Source: Clostridiales bacterium
Lineage (GTDB): Bacteria; Bacillota; Clostridia; Oscillospirales; Ruminococcaceae
DNA: 32,326 nt
Reading direction: 5' to 3'
Assembly: GCA_003150405.1 (NCBI GenBank)
Contig: QAMM01000012.1
Coordinates: 1-32,326, forward strand
Positions within the stretch are counted from its first letter, which is position 1. Each line of letters opens with the position of its first letter. The position numbers were made by a program, and so were the translations under genes. Below, in pieces: positions 7,893 through 15,239 of the stretch. The notes under the pieces were generated by a model, which saw nothing but the letters and a program-made list of their open reading frames with translations, did not search any database and had not been told where the DNA came from.

Positions 7893-8744
7893 TTACTTTG
7901 TCGTCTCCTTATATTTTGCTGATATTTTAAACAACTGATCCAAAGCTTCTTTGTTGACGCACCGGCTCCCGAGGTAGCTCTGATCGGTCGAAGAATACAT
8001 CCCGTGAAAGTCTGAACCGCCAGTAACCAGCAGGCCGTGTGTTTCTGCCAGGGCAAGCGCTTCTTTGGAATCCTCTTCACTATTACGCGGGTGATAAGCC
8101 TCAATGCCATCAAGCAAGCTCTTTTCAACCAATTCATGCATTAGGTCCACCGACTGGTAGACGGTAGGATGCGCGAGCACTGCAATTCCTCCTGCCTCAT
8201 GAATGGCGCCAAGCACTTCATAAACATCAGGATAACGATAAGAAACCAGACAGCTTCCTGTTTTACGATTAAAGAGTTCATAAAACAAATTGCCATAAAT
8301 AGAGGTTGTGTAACCAGCATCAAACAATGCACGCATAATATGCTGTTTATAAATACAGTTGGAACCAGAGGAATATTTGGTAATAGATTCCGGCGTAATA
8401 GGATATTTTTTCATCACAAGCTTGGCCATTTCGTTCCCGGCCTTTTTACGGAACTCATTGGCGCGGATACATAGCCCCTCCAAGCGATCCGGCTTCAGCG
8501 GCAGATAGCACAGAATGTGTACCTTTCGGTTGCGCACTTCATCGTAGCCCGAAAATTCCACACCCGGAATCACATTAATTCCATAACGCTCTGCCAATAT
8601 TTTTGACCTTGAAAAAGAAGCCATCGTATCATGGTCGGTCAAAGAGATAAAATCAAGGCCAATACGCTTTGCAAGCGCAATGACATCCTCAATTCCCTCC
8701 GAACCATCGGATAATTTTGTGTGACAATGTAAATCGCCTTTCAC
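7893..8744 (-). CDS. PHP domain metal-dependent phosphoesterase
   Basis: A 283-residue stand-alone PHP protein. The metal-binding motifs are in order: DLHCHTKLSDGS (His6, His8), SLTDHDTM (Asp37-His38-Asp39), PGVEFSGY (Glu), AVLAHP and GGSDFHG near the C-terminus. Stand-alone relatives such as TrpH/RnaAM cleave 3',5'-nucleotides or RNA ends; the exact substrate here is unknown. The start codon is GTG at 8744 with GGAG about ten bases upstream. It lies between the DUF624 gene and malic enzyme on one strand with short gaps, so all four genes appear to form one unit. Confidence 0.87.
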   Translation of the reverse strand: MKGDLHCHTKLSDGSEGIEDVIALAKRIGLDFISLTDHDTMASFSRSKILAERYGINVIPGVEFSGYDEVRNRKVHILCYLPLKPDRLEGLCIRANEFRKKAGNEMAKLVMKKYPITPESITKYSSGSNCIYKQHIMRALFDAGYTTSIYGNLFYELFNRKTGSCLVSYRYPDVYEVLGAIHEAGGIAVLAHPTVYQSVDLMHELVEKSLLDGIEAYHPRNSEEDSKEALALAETHGLLVTGGSDFHGMYSSTDQSYLGSRCVNKEALDQLFKISAKYKETTK

Positions 8745-8794
8745 GGGAAATCAACTCCATTCTACCCAGAAAAATAACCTCATATCCCCCGTTG

Positions 8795-9721
8795 TCAAGA
8801 CACAGTTTTGCCGCCGCGCCCCTCTGTTTTAATTGTCAATTCCGATTTTGGTTCAAGCGTACCTAGGTCGGTAAAAATAGGCTCGTCCTCTTCTTCCTCC
8901 CATGAATCGCCAAACACATTATTTTTACGTGCTTCCGGATGAGCTTCATAGTAAGGATCAACCAACAGCCGCTTTACATGCGGAAAGGAATTGAATACTA
9001 CAATAAAACCGATTAGCGACGCATAAAAAAGCGGTGTAAAAATGGCCACGAAAGCAAGGAGAAAATCCAGTGGAATAAACAAAAATGGGATAATCACCAA
9101 TACAAATATAAAAAAGGTGGTAATGAGGTTCGTTTTAATTGCTGCCAGCGTTAAAATCAAAGAATTTTTGATAAGCTGGGGAATTCTCAAATCGAGAGTA
9201 ATCATCATGAGATAAATGTAGTAATGCATATTCAAAACAATAATCGCTACTGCAACATAAAGAATCAGCAGGATATACTGAAATGCGCCCTGGTCAAACT
9301 GAAGCAACGAAAAATGCACGCTTATCCCTACAACGGTGAGTACGATTGCATCGAGGCAGGAAAAAAGCAAAGACTGTTTGAAATTGTTTTTCATGTACTC
9401 AATAAAATCGTGCCATATAAACACCGGACGTTCAAGCGATAGCTGCCGAAGCAGGTAGGTGAATCCACAGGTTGGCGGCCCCATTAATGCAATGCCAAAC
9501 ACAACGCCGAGAAAGCTAAGCGAACCCGGAACAAACATAAATCCAAGAACTGCCACACCAATAGAAGGCAACATGAACAGGGTATAAAGAAGATTAATAT
9601 ACATTAATCTTCCAAATTTACGAAAATAAAGTTCAAAAAACCGGAACAGTCTCTTTTTTTCCATTCTGTTTTTATCGACACCAGGGCCAACCTTTGTGTT
9701 CCCTAAAAAACCAAACGCCAA
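8795..9721 (-). CDS. DUF624 (YesL-like) integral membrane protein
   Basis: A 308-residue protein with about six transmembrane segments and an acidic cytoplasmic tail (EEEEDEP). The N-terminal signature GPGVDKNRMEKKRLFRFFEL followed by a membrane helix is typical of DUF624 proteins, which often occur near sugar ABC transporters; none is present here and the function is unknown. The TTG at 9721 is preferred because GAGAGG lies about ten bases upstream and because it leaves the usual ten or so residues before GPGV. A TTG six codons further upstream would place the binding site inside the gene. A near-consensus promoter lies 39 bases upstream. Confidence 0.8.
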   Translation of the reverse strand: MAFGFLGNTKVGPGVDKNRMEKKRLFRFFELYFRKFGRLMYINLLYTLFMLPSIGVAVLGFMFVPGSLSFLGVVFGIALMGPPTCGFTYLLRQLSLERPVFIWHDFIEYMKNNFKQSLLFSCLDAIVLTVVGISVHFSLLQFDQGAFQYILLILYVAVAIIVLNMHYYIYLMMITLDLRIPQLIKNSLILTLAAIKTNLITTFFIFVLVIIPFLFIPLDFLLAFVAIFTPLFYASLIGFIVVFNSFPHVKRLLVDPYYEAHPEARKNNVFGDSWEEEEDEPIFTDLGTLEPKSELTIKTEGRGGKTVS

Positions 9722-9759
9722 CGATAAACATCCTCTCAAATTTGATACTCAACAGATTT

Positions 9760-9788
9760 ATTATCCTAAAAAGAACAACCTTTGTCAA
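9760..9788 (-). promoter_or_regulatory. strong promoter of the DUF624-PHP-malic enzyme-TSCPD unit
   Basis: On the minus strand a perfect TTGACA (9788-9783) and GATAAT (9765-9760) with 17-bp spacing. It is the only clear promoter before the four-gene unit. Confidence 0.8.
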
Positions 9789-9833
9789 TAAAACCGGCAA
9801 CTTATTTATAAAAAGTATACAATTTTACCACGA

Positions 9834-10472
9834 TTATAGCCGAATAATTGATGAAAATAGGAAATTAATGGCAGCATCAAATGCCGATATTAACAAAATC
9901 AGCAGCAAATAAAAAGCGTATTTGGCACAATAGAATTTTAAAGTTTCACCAGACGCCGCCGTTCCCAACCTAGGAAAGATAGAAGCTAGAAACAGATTTG
10001 AGAACTGTATGGAATCCTTGAGTGCTGCAACCAATACAAAGGTAAAAAGCACTGCAGCCGGCACAATGAATACCATACAGTACAAAACACCTTCAGCTTG
10101 ATGATGCGTATAAATGTTGCCCATAGCCAGTCCAAGTCCAAAGCCGCGAAACAACATAATGAACACGCTGAAAGGCTGCCCAAGTGCAAAAAAGCCAAGC
10201 AAAAAAGCCGCGCCGAGATAAAGCCCATTTGTTGACAAACTGGACAAAAACGTGGATATAATGGACTGTTCTCCCCTGTTTGAAATGTATTCCTGCGTCA
10301 AAAAAGAAAGCTTATCCTGCAAGGTCTGGTCGGCCTGAGACATCAATACAGAGCCATACAGCAGGGCAACCAAAAAAGCGGCCAGCAAAACAGTCGTCAA
10401 TCGGTTTTGCTTCATCATTCGCTTTACCGAAACAAAAGCGGGTACATGCATCTCATCGCTTGTCCGGGTCAT
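9834..10472 (-). CDS. spoIIM: stage II sporulation protein M (SpoIIM)-like membrane protein
   Basis: A 212-residue protein with five or so transmembrane helices matching the SpoIIM architecture: a short cytoplasmic N-terminus, a first helix (about residues 28-45), a loop, then helices containing FLLGFFALGQPFSVFIMLFRGFGLG and two or three C-terminal ones. In Bacillus, SpoIIM works with SpoIID and SpoIIP in septal peptidoglycan removal during engulfment. The ATG at 10472 has a very strong AAGGAGG seven bases upstream. That binding site is the 3' arm of a hairpin which also looks like the proC terminator, and a sigma-E-like promoter lies within it (separate entries). A more distal start seven codons upstream would lie inside the hairpin and is rejected. 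Confidence 0.85.
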   Translation of the reverse strand: MTRTSDEMHVPAFVSVKRMMKQNRLTTVLLAAFLVALLYGSVLMSQADQTLQDKLSFLTQEYISNRGEQSIISTFLSSLSTNGLYLGAAFLLGFFALGQPFSVFIMLFRGFGLGLAMGNIYTHHQAEGVLYCMVFIVPAAVLFTFVLVAALKDSIQFSNLFLASIFPRLGTAASGETLKFYCAKYAFYLLLILLISAFDAAINFLFSSIIRL

Positions 10473-10479
10473 AAAAACA

Positions 10480-10526
10480 CCTCCTTGTCTCATATACCGA
10501 ACGGTACAGTATATGCGGCAAGGAGG
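10480..10526 (-). terminator. proC terminator-like hairpin that buries the spoIIM ribosome binding site
   Basis: Minus-strand RNA pairs CCTCCTTG (10526-10519) with CAAGGAGG (10487-10480), then after a 3x3 internal loop CATATAC with GTATATG, leaving an 11-nt loop. TGTTTTT follows directly and then the spoIIM ATG. The structure therefore resembles an intrinsic terminator for proC, while its 3' arm is the spoIIM Shine-Dalgarno. Structure is seen in sequence; both functions are inferred. Confidence 0.65.
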
Positions 10527-10537
10527 TTTGCTTATGA
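10508..10537 (-). promoter_or_regulatory. candidate sigma-E-type promoter of spoIIM inside the hairpin
   Basis: On the minus strand CATATACT (10515-10508) fits the CATAnnnT -10 element of mother-cell sigma-E, and TCATAAG (10537-10531) fits the -35 element with a 15-base spacer. Transcription would begin near 10501, after the 5' arm of the hairpin. Bacillus spoIIM is a known sigma-E gene, which supports the reading; the match is short. Confidence 0.42.
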
Positions 10538-10538
10538 A

Positions 10539-11339
10539 TTAACTTTTGGAAAGCTCATAGGCGCGCTTGGTACAGGCTTCGCAGGCTGCCTGAACAGCGT
10601 CTTGCAGGCCACGCTCCCGAAGCTGATCGAGGCCGGCAATGGTTGTGCCTCCCTTTGAGCTCACCATCACAATTAAATCGTCAATGGATTTTCCGGAATG
10701 AAGCATCATCTCCGCAGAACCAATCAGTGTCTGACAGAACAAGCGCAGGGCTGCATCGGCATCGATGCCGACCGAAGCCGCATACTCCACAAAGCCTTTC
10801 GCGTAAAGATAAATAAACGCCGGGCTGCTGCCATTAACTGCGATGATTTCCTTCATTTGGTTTTCCGGGATCACCGCAATTTCACCGCTTGCACGAAAAA
10901 TATCGCAGACGGCAGAAAACTCCGTGTCACTGGTCGGCGCAACCTGCGCAAGCGCCGAAGCACCATATCCGAGAAGCAAGGGTGTATTTGGCATAACCAG
11001 CACCACCTTGCATTCTTTCCCCAAAAAGCTTTGGATGTACTCCGCCGTAATTCCAGCCGCAATAGAAACTACGACTGTATGCAGTGAAAACAGTGGCTTT
11101 ATCTGTTTAAGGACTTCTTCAAAGTTCTGTGGCTTGATGGCAAGAAACAAAAAATCCGCATCCGAAACCACCTTTTCCAAGGTTCCTGCATGAACGCCAG
11201 AAACCGAAAGTTTCTCCGCTTTTTCACGCATAACGTCATAGGCGTGAAGCTCATAGGCCGAAGCGTCTTTACTTCCGCAGATCCCTTTTATAATGGCTGT
11301 CGCCATATTGCCTGCCCCGATAAACGAAATCTTTTTCAT
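10539..11339 (-). CDS. proC: pyrroline-5-carboxylate reductase
   Basis: A 266-residue enzyme catalysing the last step of proline synthesis, NAD(P)H-dependent reduction of pyrroline-5-carboxylate. The N-terminal Rossmann motif is FIGAGNMATAII (residues 6-17), followed by FLAIKPQ and VLVMPNTP. The C-terminal dimer domain carries the family signature GTTIAGLDQLRERGLQ. Length is normal for the family. It starts 12 bases after the scfB stop with AAGGAAG overlapping that stop, so it is the last gene of the yajC-SCIFF unit. A hairpin directly after its stop probably ends the transcript. Confidence 0.93.
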   Translation of the reverse strand: MKKISFIGAGNMATAIIKGICGSKDASAYELHAYDVMREKAEKLSVSGVHAGTLEKVVSDADFLFLAIKPQNFEEVLKQIKPLFSLHTVVVSIAAGITAEYIQSFLGKECKVVLVMPNTPLLLGYGASALAQVAPTSDTEFSAVCDIFRASGEIAVIPENQMKEIIAVNGSSPAFIYLYAKGFVEYAASVGIDADAALRLFCQTLIGSAEMMLHSGKSIDDLIVMVSSKGGTTIAGLDQLRERGLQDAVQAACEACTKRAYELSKS

Positions 11340-11351
11340 ACAAGCACTTCC

Positions 11352-12710
11352 TTAATCCGCCAGCGCGGCTTTCATCATAATGGCGCATTCCAAACGTTTC
11401 TTTTCCAGCTCACAGGAGAGTTTGTGGGATTTGAGCACATCTCCTGCGTACTGCAGGTTGTTGGCGTTACAGCCGCCGCTGCAATAAAATTTTGCCCAGC
11501 AATCTTTGCAATCGGTTTTGTTGTAAACTGTTGTCTGGGAAAAATAATCTTTCATTTTAAAATCAAAAGAACCGTCGTGCAGATTGCCCATCTTCCATTC
11601 TTTCATGCCGACGAATTGATGACACGGATAAATGTCTCCGTCCGGGGTAACCGCAACATATTCGTTGCCGCAGCCACAGCCGCGCAGCCGCTTGATGGCG
11701 CACGGCCCTTGATCGAGGTCGAGCATGAAATGGAAAAAGTTGATGGTTCTCCCCGACTGCTTGATTTTAATGAGTTCCTTCGCGAGTTTTTCATACTCGG
11801 TAAAGATCGCCGGAAAGTCCGCTTCGGTAATGGCATAATCCTCGTCCGGATTGGAGACAACCGGCTCTACCGAGAGCTGGTCAAAGCCCTGTTCATAGAG
11901 GCTGAGTACGTCGTCGGCAAAATCGAGATTGTATTTGGTAAAGGTACCGCGTGCATAGTACTGGTCGTGCCCGCGCTTGTCCACAAATTTTTTGTATTTT
12001 TCGAGGATGATGTCATAACTGCCGCTGCCGTTGACACAGGGGCGCATCCGGTCGTTAACCTCACGACGCCCGTCAATGGAGAGGACCACATTGGACATCT
12101 CCCGGTTGATGTAATCAATTTTTGCATCGTCTAAGAGCATACCGTTGGTGGTGATGGTGAACCGAAACAGCTTGTTGTGTTCTTTTTCCAATGAACGCGC
12201 ATACTCTACAATTTGCTTAACCACTTCAAAATTCATCAGCGGCTCCCCGCCAAAAAAGTCCAGCTCCAAATTGTGACGCCCTTTGGATTTTTCAATTAAA
12301 AAATCAATGGCCTTTTTGCCGGTTTCAAAATCGAGCAGGCGACGGCCCTCGCCAAAATCGCCGGTAGAGGCAAAGCAGTACTTACACCGCAGGTTGCAGT
12401 CATGTGCCACATGCAGGCACATCGCCTTGATAGGCGACGCCACCATTCGGTCAGCAAACTGCTCATAATCGTCACTGGAAAAGAGAATACCATCCTGGTA
12501 AAGGGAATAAATCTCATCGTATGTTTCCAGCAACTCTTTTGGATCGAACTCACTGGAGAGCGCAGATAACGCCTCTTTGGGACATACCTCTGTCAATGGT
12601 TCCGAGACATAATCAAGCAAACGGTAGGTAAGTTCATCCACAACATGAACGCCGCCGCTGTTGACATCCAACACGATATAGTAGCCGTTTTGGTAAAATT
12701 TATGTATCAT
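11352..12710 (-). CDS. scfB: SCIFF peptide radical SAM maturase (ranthipeptide thioether synthase)
   Basis: A 452-residue radical SAM/SPASM enzyme expected to install Cys-to-Thr or similar thioether bridges in the neighbouring SCIFF peptide. Residues 1-90 form a PqqD-like peptide-recognition domain. The radical SAM cluster motif is CNLRCKYC with Cys105, Cys109 and Cys112, followed by the GGEPL motif (FFGGEPLMNFE). The C-terminal SPASM region has many cysteines (CAIKRLRGCGCGNEY, IYPCHQF, TDCKDCWAKFYCSGGC) for two auxiliary 4Fe-4S clusters. The ATG at 12710 is preferred because AAAGGAG lies directly upstream and the family N-terminus is MIHKF-like; the frame stays open 21 codons further. It lies 90 bases after scfA with a hairpin between, and is followed closely by proC. 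Confidence 0.93.
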   Translation of the reverse strand: MIHKFYQNGYYIVLDVNSGGVHVVDELTYRLLDYVSEPLTEVCPKEALSALSSEFDPKELLETYDEIYSLYQDGILFSSDDYEQFADRMVASPIKAMCLHVAHDCNLRCKYCFASTGDFGEGRRLLDFETGKKAIDFLIEKSKGRHNLELDFFGGEPLMNFEVVKQIVEYARSLEKEHNKLFRFTITTNGMLLDDAKIDYINREMSNVVLSIDGRREVNDRMRPCVNGSGSYDIILEKYKKFVDKRGHDQYYARGTFTKYNLDFADDVLSLYEQGFDQLSVEPVVSNPDEDYAITEADFPAIFTEYEKLAKELIKIKQSGRTINFFHFMLDLDQGPCAIKRLRGCGCGNEYVAVTPDGDIYPCHQFVGMKEWKMGNLHDGSFDFKMKDYFSQTTVYNKTDCKDCWAKFYCSGGCNANNLQYAGDVLKSHKLSCELEKKRLECAIMMKAALAD

Positions 12711-12750
12711 GTTTTCTCCTTTAAAATCAGGCTTTAAACAGAACGAAGCC

Positions 12751-12775
12751 GCCTGCCCGCAACCTGCGAGCAAGC
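12751..12775 (-). repeat. hairpin between scfA and scfB
   Basis: On the minus strand GCTTGCTCGC and GCGGGCAGGC can form a 10-bp stem (two G-U pairs) with the 5-nt loop AGGTT. The U-run after it is weak. It probably acts as a partial terminator or 3'-end stabiliser that leaves more scfA than scfB message. Confidence 0.5.
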
Positions 12776-12800
12776 GACTGCATATTTCCGCGACAACAGG

Positions 12801-12938
12801 TTATTTCTCGCACTTCTGATTTGCAACCGTGCAAGACGTTTTGCAAGCAGACTGGCAGGAAGCCTGGCACTCGCCGCAACCACCCTTTGCAGCAGTCTTT
12901 TTCAGATTTGCCTTGTTAAGCGTTTTGATGTGTTTCAT
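12801..12938 (-). CDS. scfA: SCIFF ranthipeptide precursor (six cysteines in forty-five residues)
   Basis: A 45-residue peptide beginning MKHIKTLNKANLKK, the highly conserved SCIFF leader, and ending in a core with exactly six cysteines at positions 21, 24, 28, 32, 36 and 43, interleaved with Ser and Thr acceptors. This is the substrate of the adjacent radical SAM maturase, which forms thioether links from Cys to gamma- or beta-carbons of residues in the core. AAGGAGG nine bases before the ATG gives strong translation. It follows the small membrane protein gene by 21 bases. No dedicated exporter or leader protease gene lies nearby. The mature peptide's role is unsettled; signalling has been proposed in some Clostridium species. 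Confidence 0.95.
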   Translation of the reverse strand: MKHIKTLNKANLKKTAAKGGCGECQASCQSACKTSCTVANQKCEK

Positions 12939-12959
12939 CCTGAAAAACCTCCTTATTTT

Positions 12960-13367
12960 TTAACGATATTTTCTCCGGCTGTTTACCCCCAGCACCCCGC
13001 CAATACAGGATGACGCAGTTACAACCAGTATTTTCGAAAGACACGGCCACCCTAAACTGTCATATAAAATAATTGACAACAGCAACAACAAGAGAGAAAT
13101 CAGCAAACCGCAGGACAAACCAACCTTTAAACCATTCTTCCGAATGGATTTTGAAGAAAGGTACCCGCTGACAAATCCAGTCAGGATTAACAAAAGCATG
13201 ACAATTCCCGTCAAAATAACTCCTGGAATATTCACCAGCGACATGATAAACGCAAACAAAGCAGTTAACGCAACCACAATTGCCAAAGCCGTAGCGGTAC
13301 CAATACAAATAGAATGGGCGACACCTGCCAAACTTCCATTTTCTCTGGAATGTTTTTTTCGGGCCAT
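12960..13367 (-). CDS. small four-helix membrane protein (TIGR04086-like)
   Basis: A 135-residue protein with a basic N-terminus (ARKKHSRENG), four hydrophobic helices and a basic C-terminus (NSRRKYR). Its size, topology and place between yajC and the SCIFF gene match the TIGR04086 group of Firmicutes membrane proteins of unknown function. The ATG at 13367 is preferred because AGGAGG lies seven bases upstream; a TTG one codon earlier is less likely. The sequence AGGAGG itself runs into another ATG in a different frame that gives no conserved product. Its constant association with SCIFF genes makes a role in peptide export conceivable, but this is speculation. Confidence 0.75.
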   Translation of the reverse strand: MARKKHSRENGSLAGVAHSICIGTATALAIVVALTALFAFIMSLVNIPGVILTGIVMLLLILTGFVSGYLSSKSIRKNGLKVGLSCGLLISLLLLLLSIILYDSLGWPCLSKILVVTASSCIGGVLGVNSRRKYR

Positions 13368-13441
13368 CAAACATCCTCCTCACTCATACGATACTACATC
13401 CTATGAGCGAAAAGATGTTCCTATTCAAAAGAAATACAAAA

Positions 13442-13780
13442 TTACGCTTCCGCTTCGTCATGAAGGGTCTGGTTGCTGGCAATCGCCCAGCGCTTAATGC
13501 GAATTTTGCTGCGCTCGCTTCCAGTCTCAATGACAATATTATCTTCTTTCATGCTGACAACGCGGCCAATAATTCCACCCTGGGTGACCACTTCGTCGCC
13601 AACCTGAATACTGTTACGCATTTCATTGGTTGCTTTTTCGCGCTTTTTCTGCGGACGAATCAACAGGAAATAGAAGACGACAAAAATCAGAATCAGCGGT
13701 ACGAAGCTGATAACCATCGACCACGGATTGCTCTCAGCAGCAGCTTCAGTTGCCGCAGTTTCCAACATCATTAAATTCAT
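13442..13780 (-). CDS. yajC: preprotein translocase subunit YajC
   Basis: A 112-residue protein with one transmembrane helix (about residues 23-42) followed by the YajC signature LLIRPQKKREK and a small beta-rich cytoplasmic domain (VGDEVVTQGGIIGRVVS). YajC associates with SecDF and the SecYEG channel. The last residues are a poorly conserved tail. It has its own near-consensus promoter and probably starts the transcript that continues through the membrane protein, scfA, scfB and proC. Confidence 0.93.
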   Translation of the reverse strand: MNLMMLETAATEAAAESNPWSMVISFVPLILIFVVFYFLLIRPQKKREKATNEMRNSIQVGDEVVTQGGIIGRVVSMKEDNIVIETGSERSKIRIKRWAIASNQTLHDEAEA

Positions 13781-13811
13781 TTACATCTGCTCCTCAAAAT
13801 TGATGATATTA

Positions 13812-13840
13812 ATTATACAAGATAGCCTTTCCATTTGCAA
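13812..13840 (-). promoter_or_regulatory. promoter of yajC and the SCIFF unit
   Basis: On the minus strand TTGCAA (13840-13835) and TATAAT (13817-13812) with 17-bp spacing, just after the nfnB stop codon. Confidence 0.75.
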
Positions 13841-13853
13841 GCATCTTTACAAT

Positions 13854-15239
13854 TTATTTTCCTTTTATATATTCATCAATTGAATTTGCAGCAGTTTTTC
13901 CAGCGCCCATTGCCAAAATAACGGTTGCGGCACCTGTAACAGCATCGCCGCCAGCGTAAACCCCCTCACGGGTTGTACACATTTCTTCGTTGACAATCAG
14001 GCAACCGCGGCGGTTTGCCTCTACCCCTGTGGTGGTTGTACGAATCAGCGGATTGGGAGAGGTGCCGATTGCCATAATAACCGCGTCAACATTCAGTACA
14101 AATTCAGAACCCGGGACCGGCACCGGAGAGCGGCGGCCGGATTCATCCGGTTCACCAAGTTCCATTTTAATACATTCCATCCCCTTGACCTTTCCATCCT
14201 CATCGCCGAGAATTTTGGTCGGATTATTAAGGGTGAGGAACTCTATTCCCTCTTCTTTTGCATGATGGACCTCTTCCAGCCTTGCCGGCATTTCCTCCTC
14301 CGAACGGCGGTAGACAATATACACATGTTCGGTGCCCATCCGTTTGGCACAGCGTGCCGCATCCATTGCGACGTTGCCACCGCCGACGATTGCCGCCGCG
14401 TTGCAGCGCATAATCGGGGTATCGTAACCCTCTTTGTAGGCTTTCATCAAATTAATTCGAGTGAGGTATTCATTTGCGGAGTAAACGCCAATGAGCCCTT
14501 CGCCTTCAATGTTCATAAAACGCGGCAAACCAGCGCCAGAACCGACAAAAACAGCCTCAAAGCCCATTTCAAAAAGCTCGTCTACCGACAGGACTTTGCC
14601 AATGACCATATTGGTCATCACCTTAACTCCCAGGTCTTCCAGCCCCTTAATTTCATTGCGCACAATCGCTTTCGGAAGCCGGAACTCCGGAATACCGTAG
14701 CTCAAAACACCGCCCGGTACATGGAAGGCCTCAAAAATGGTGACCTCATAGCCGCGTTTTGCAAGTTCACCCGCACAGGAAAGTCCTGCCGGACCGGAAC
14801 CTACAATGGCAACCTTGTGGCCATTGCTTTCTGGTTTCTGCGTCTTTTCCTGATTGTTTAAACGGTGGTAGTCGGCAACAAAGCGTTCCAGACGGCCAAT
14901 TCCAACCGCTTCGGCTTTGATACCGCGCACACATTTGGACTCGCACTGGCTCTCCTGCGGACAGACACGGCCGCAGATGCCGGGAAGGCCGTTGGTTTCA
15001 ATAATCTTCTGGTAAGCACCCTCAAAATCCCCTTGTGCAACAAGCTGGATAAACTCTGGGATTTTAACGCCAACCGGGCAGCCGCTAACGCAGGGCTTAT
15101 TCTTACAGTTCAGACAGCGGGTAGCTTCTTCAACCGCCATTTCCGGGGTATAGCCAAGCGCTACTTCTTCAAAGTTATGGTTGCGGACATCTGGCTCCTG
15201 CACCGGCATCGGCATTTTATTCGGCGACATATTAGGCAT
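13854..15239 (-). CDS. nfnB: NfnB/NfnL-like large subunit of NADH-dependent ferredoxin:NADP oxidoreductase (GltA family)
   Basis: A 461-residue iron-sulfur flavoprotein. The N-terminus has two 4Fe-4S binding sets: Cys42, 45, 50, 54 and Cys89, 93, 99, 103. Two nucleotide-binding folds follow: VAIVGSGPAGLSCA for FAD (about residue 140) and AAIVGGGNVAMDAAR for NADPH. It is homologous to the glutamate synthase small subunit, but pairing with an FNR-like partner and absence of a glutamate synthase large subunit point to the electron-bifurcating transhydrogenase NfnAB (also called NfnSL) or a sulfide dehydrogenase-type enzyme. The ATG at 15239 is chosen for GGAGG eight bases upstream; the gene overlaps the end of nfnA by 8 bases. 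No terminator separates it from yajC. Confidence 0.87.
   Translation of the reverse strand: MPNMSPNKMPMPVQEPDVRNHNFEEVALGYTPEMAVEEATRCLNCKNKPCVSGCPVGVKIPEFIQLVAQGDFEGAYQKIIETNGLPGICGRVCPQESQCESKCVRGIKAEAVGIGRLERFVADYHRLNNQEKTQKPESNGHKVAIVGSGPAGLSCAGELAKRGYEVTIFEAFHVPGGVLSYGIPEFRLPKAIVRNEIKGLEDLGVKVMTNMVIGKVLSVDELFEMGFEAVFVGSGAGLPRFMNIEGEGLIGVYSANEYLTRINLMKAYKEGYDTPIMRCNAAAIVGGGNVAMDAARCAKRMGTEHVYIVYRRSEEEMPARLEEVHHAKEEGIEFLTLNNPTKILGDEDGKVKGMECIKMELGEPDESGRRSPVPVPGSEFVLNVDAVIMAIGTSPNPLIRTTTTGVEANRRGCLIVNEEMCTTREGVYAGGDAVTGAATVILAMGAGKTAANSIDEYIKGK

Noticed and set aside
11190..12134. A 314-codon open frame on the plus strand within the SCIFF maturase region
   Set aside because: It is exactly antisense to the conserved scfB and proC reading frames, has no ribosome binding site and its product has no family resemblance. 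Open antisense frames are expected in G+C-biased codon positions.
13854..15239. Glutamate synthase small subunit
   Set aside because: Sequence family is shared, but the direct partner is an FNR-type 2Fe-2S subunit and no glutamate synthase large subunit is present, so the NfnAB-type assignment is better supported.
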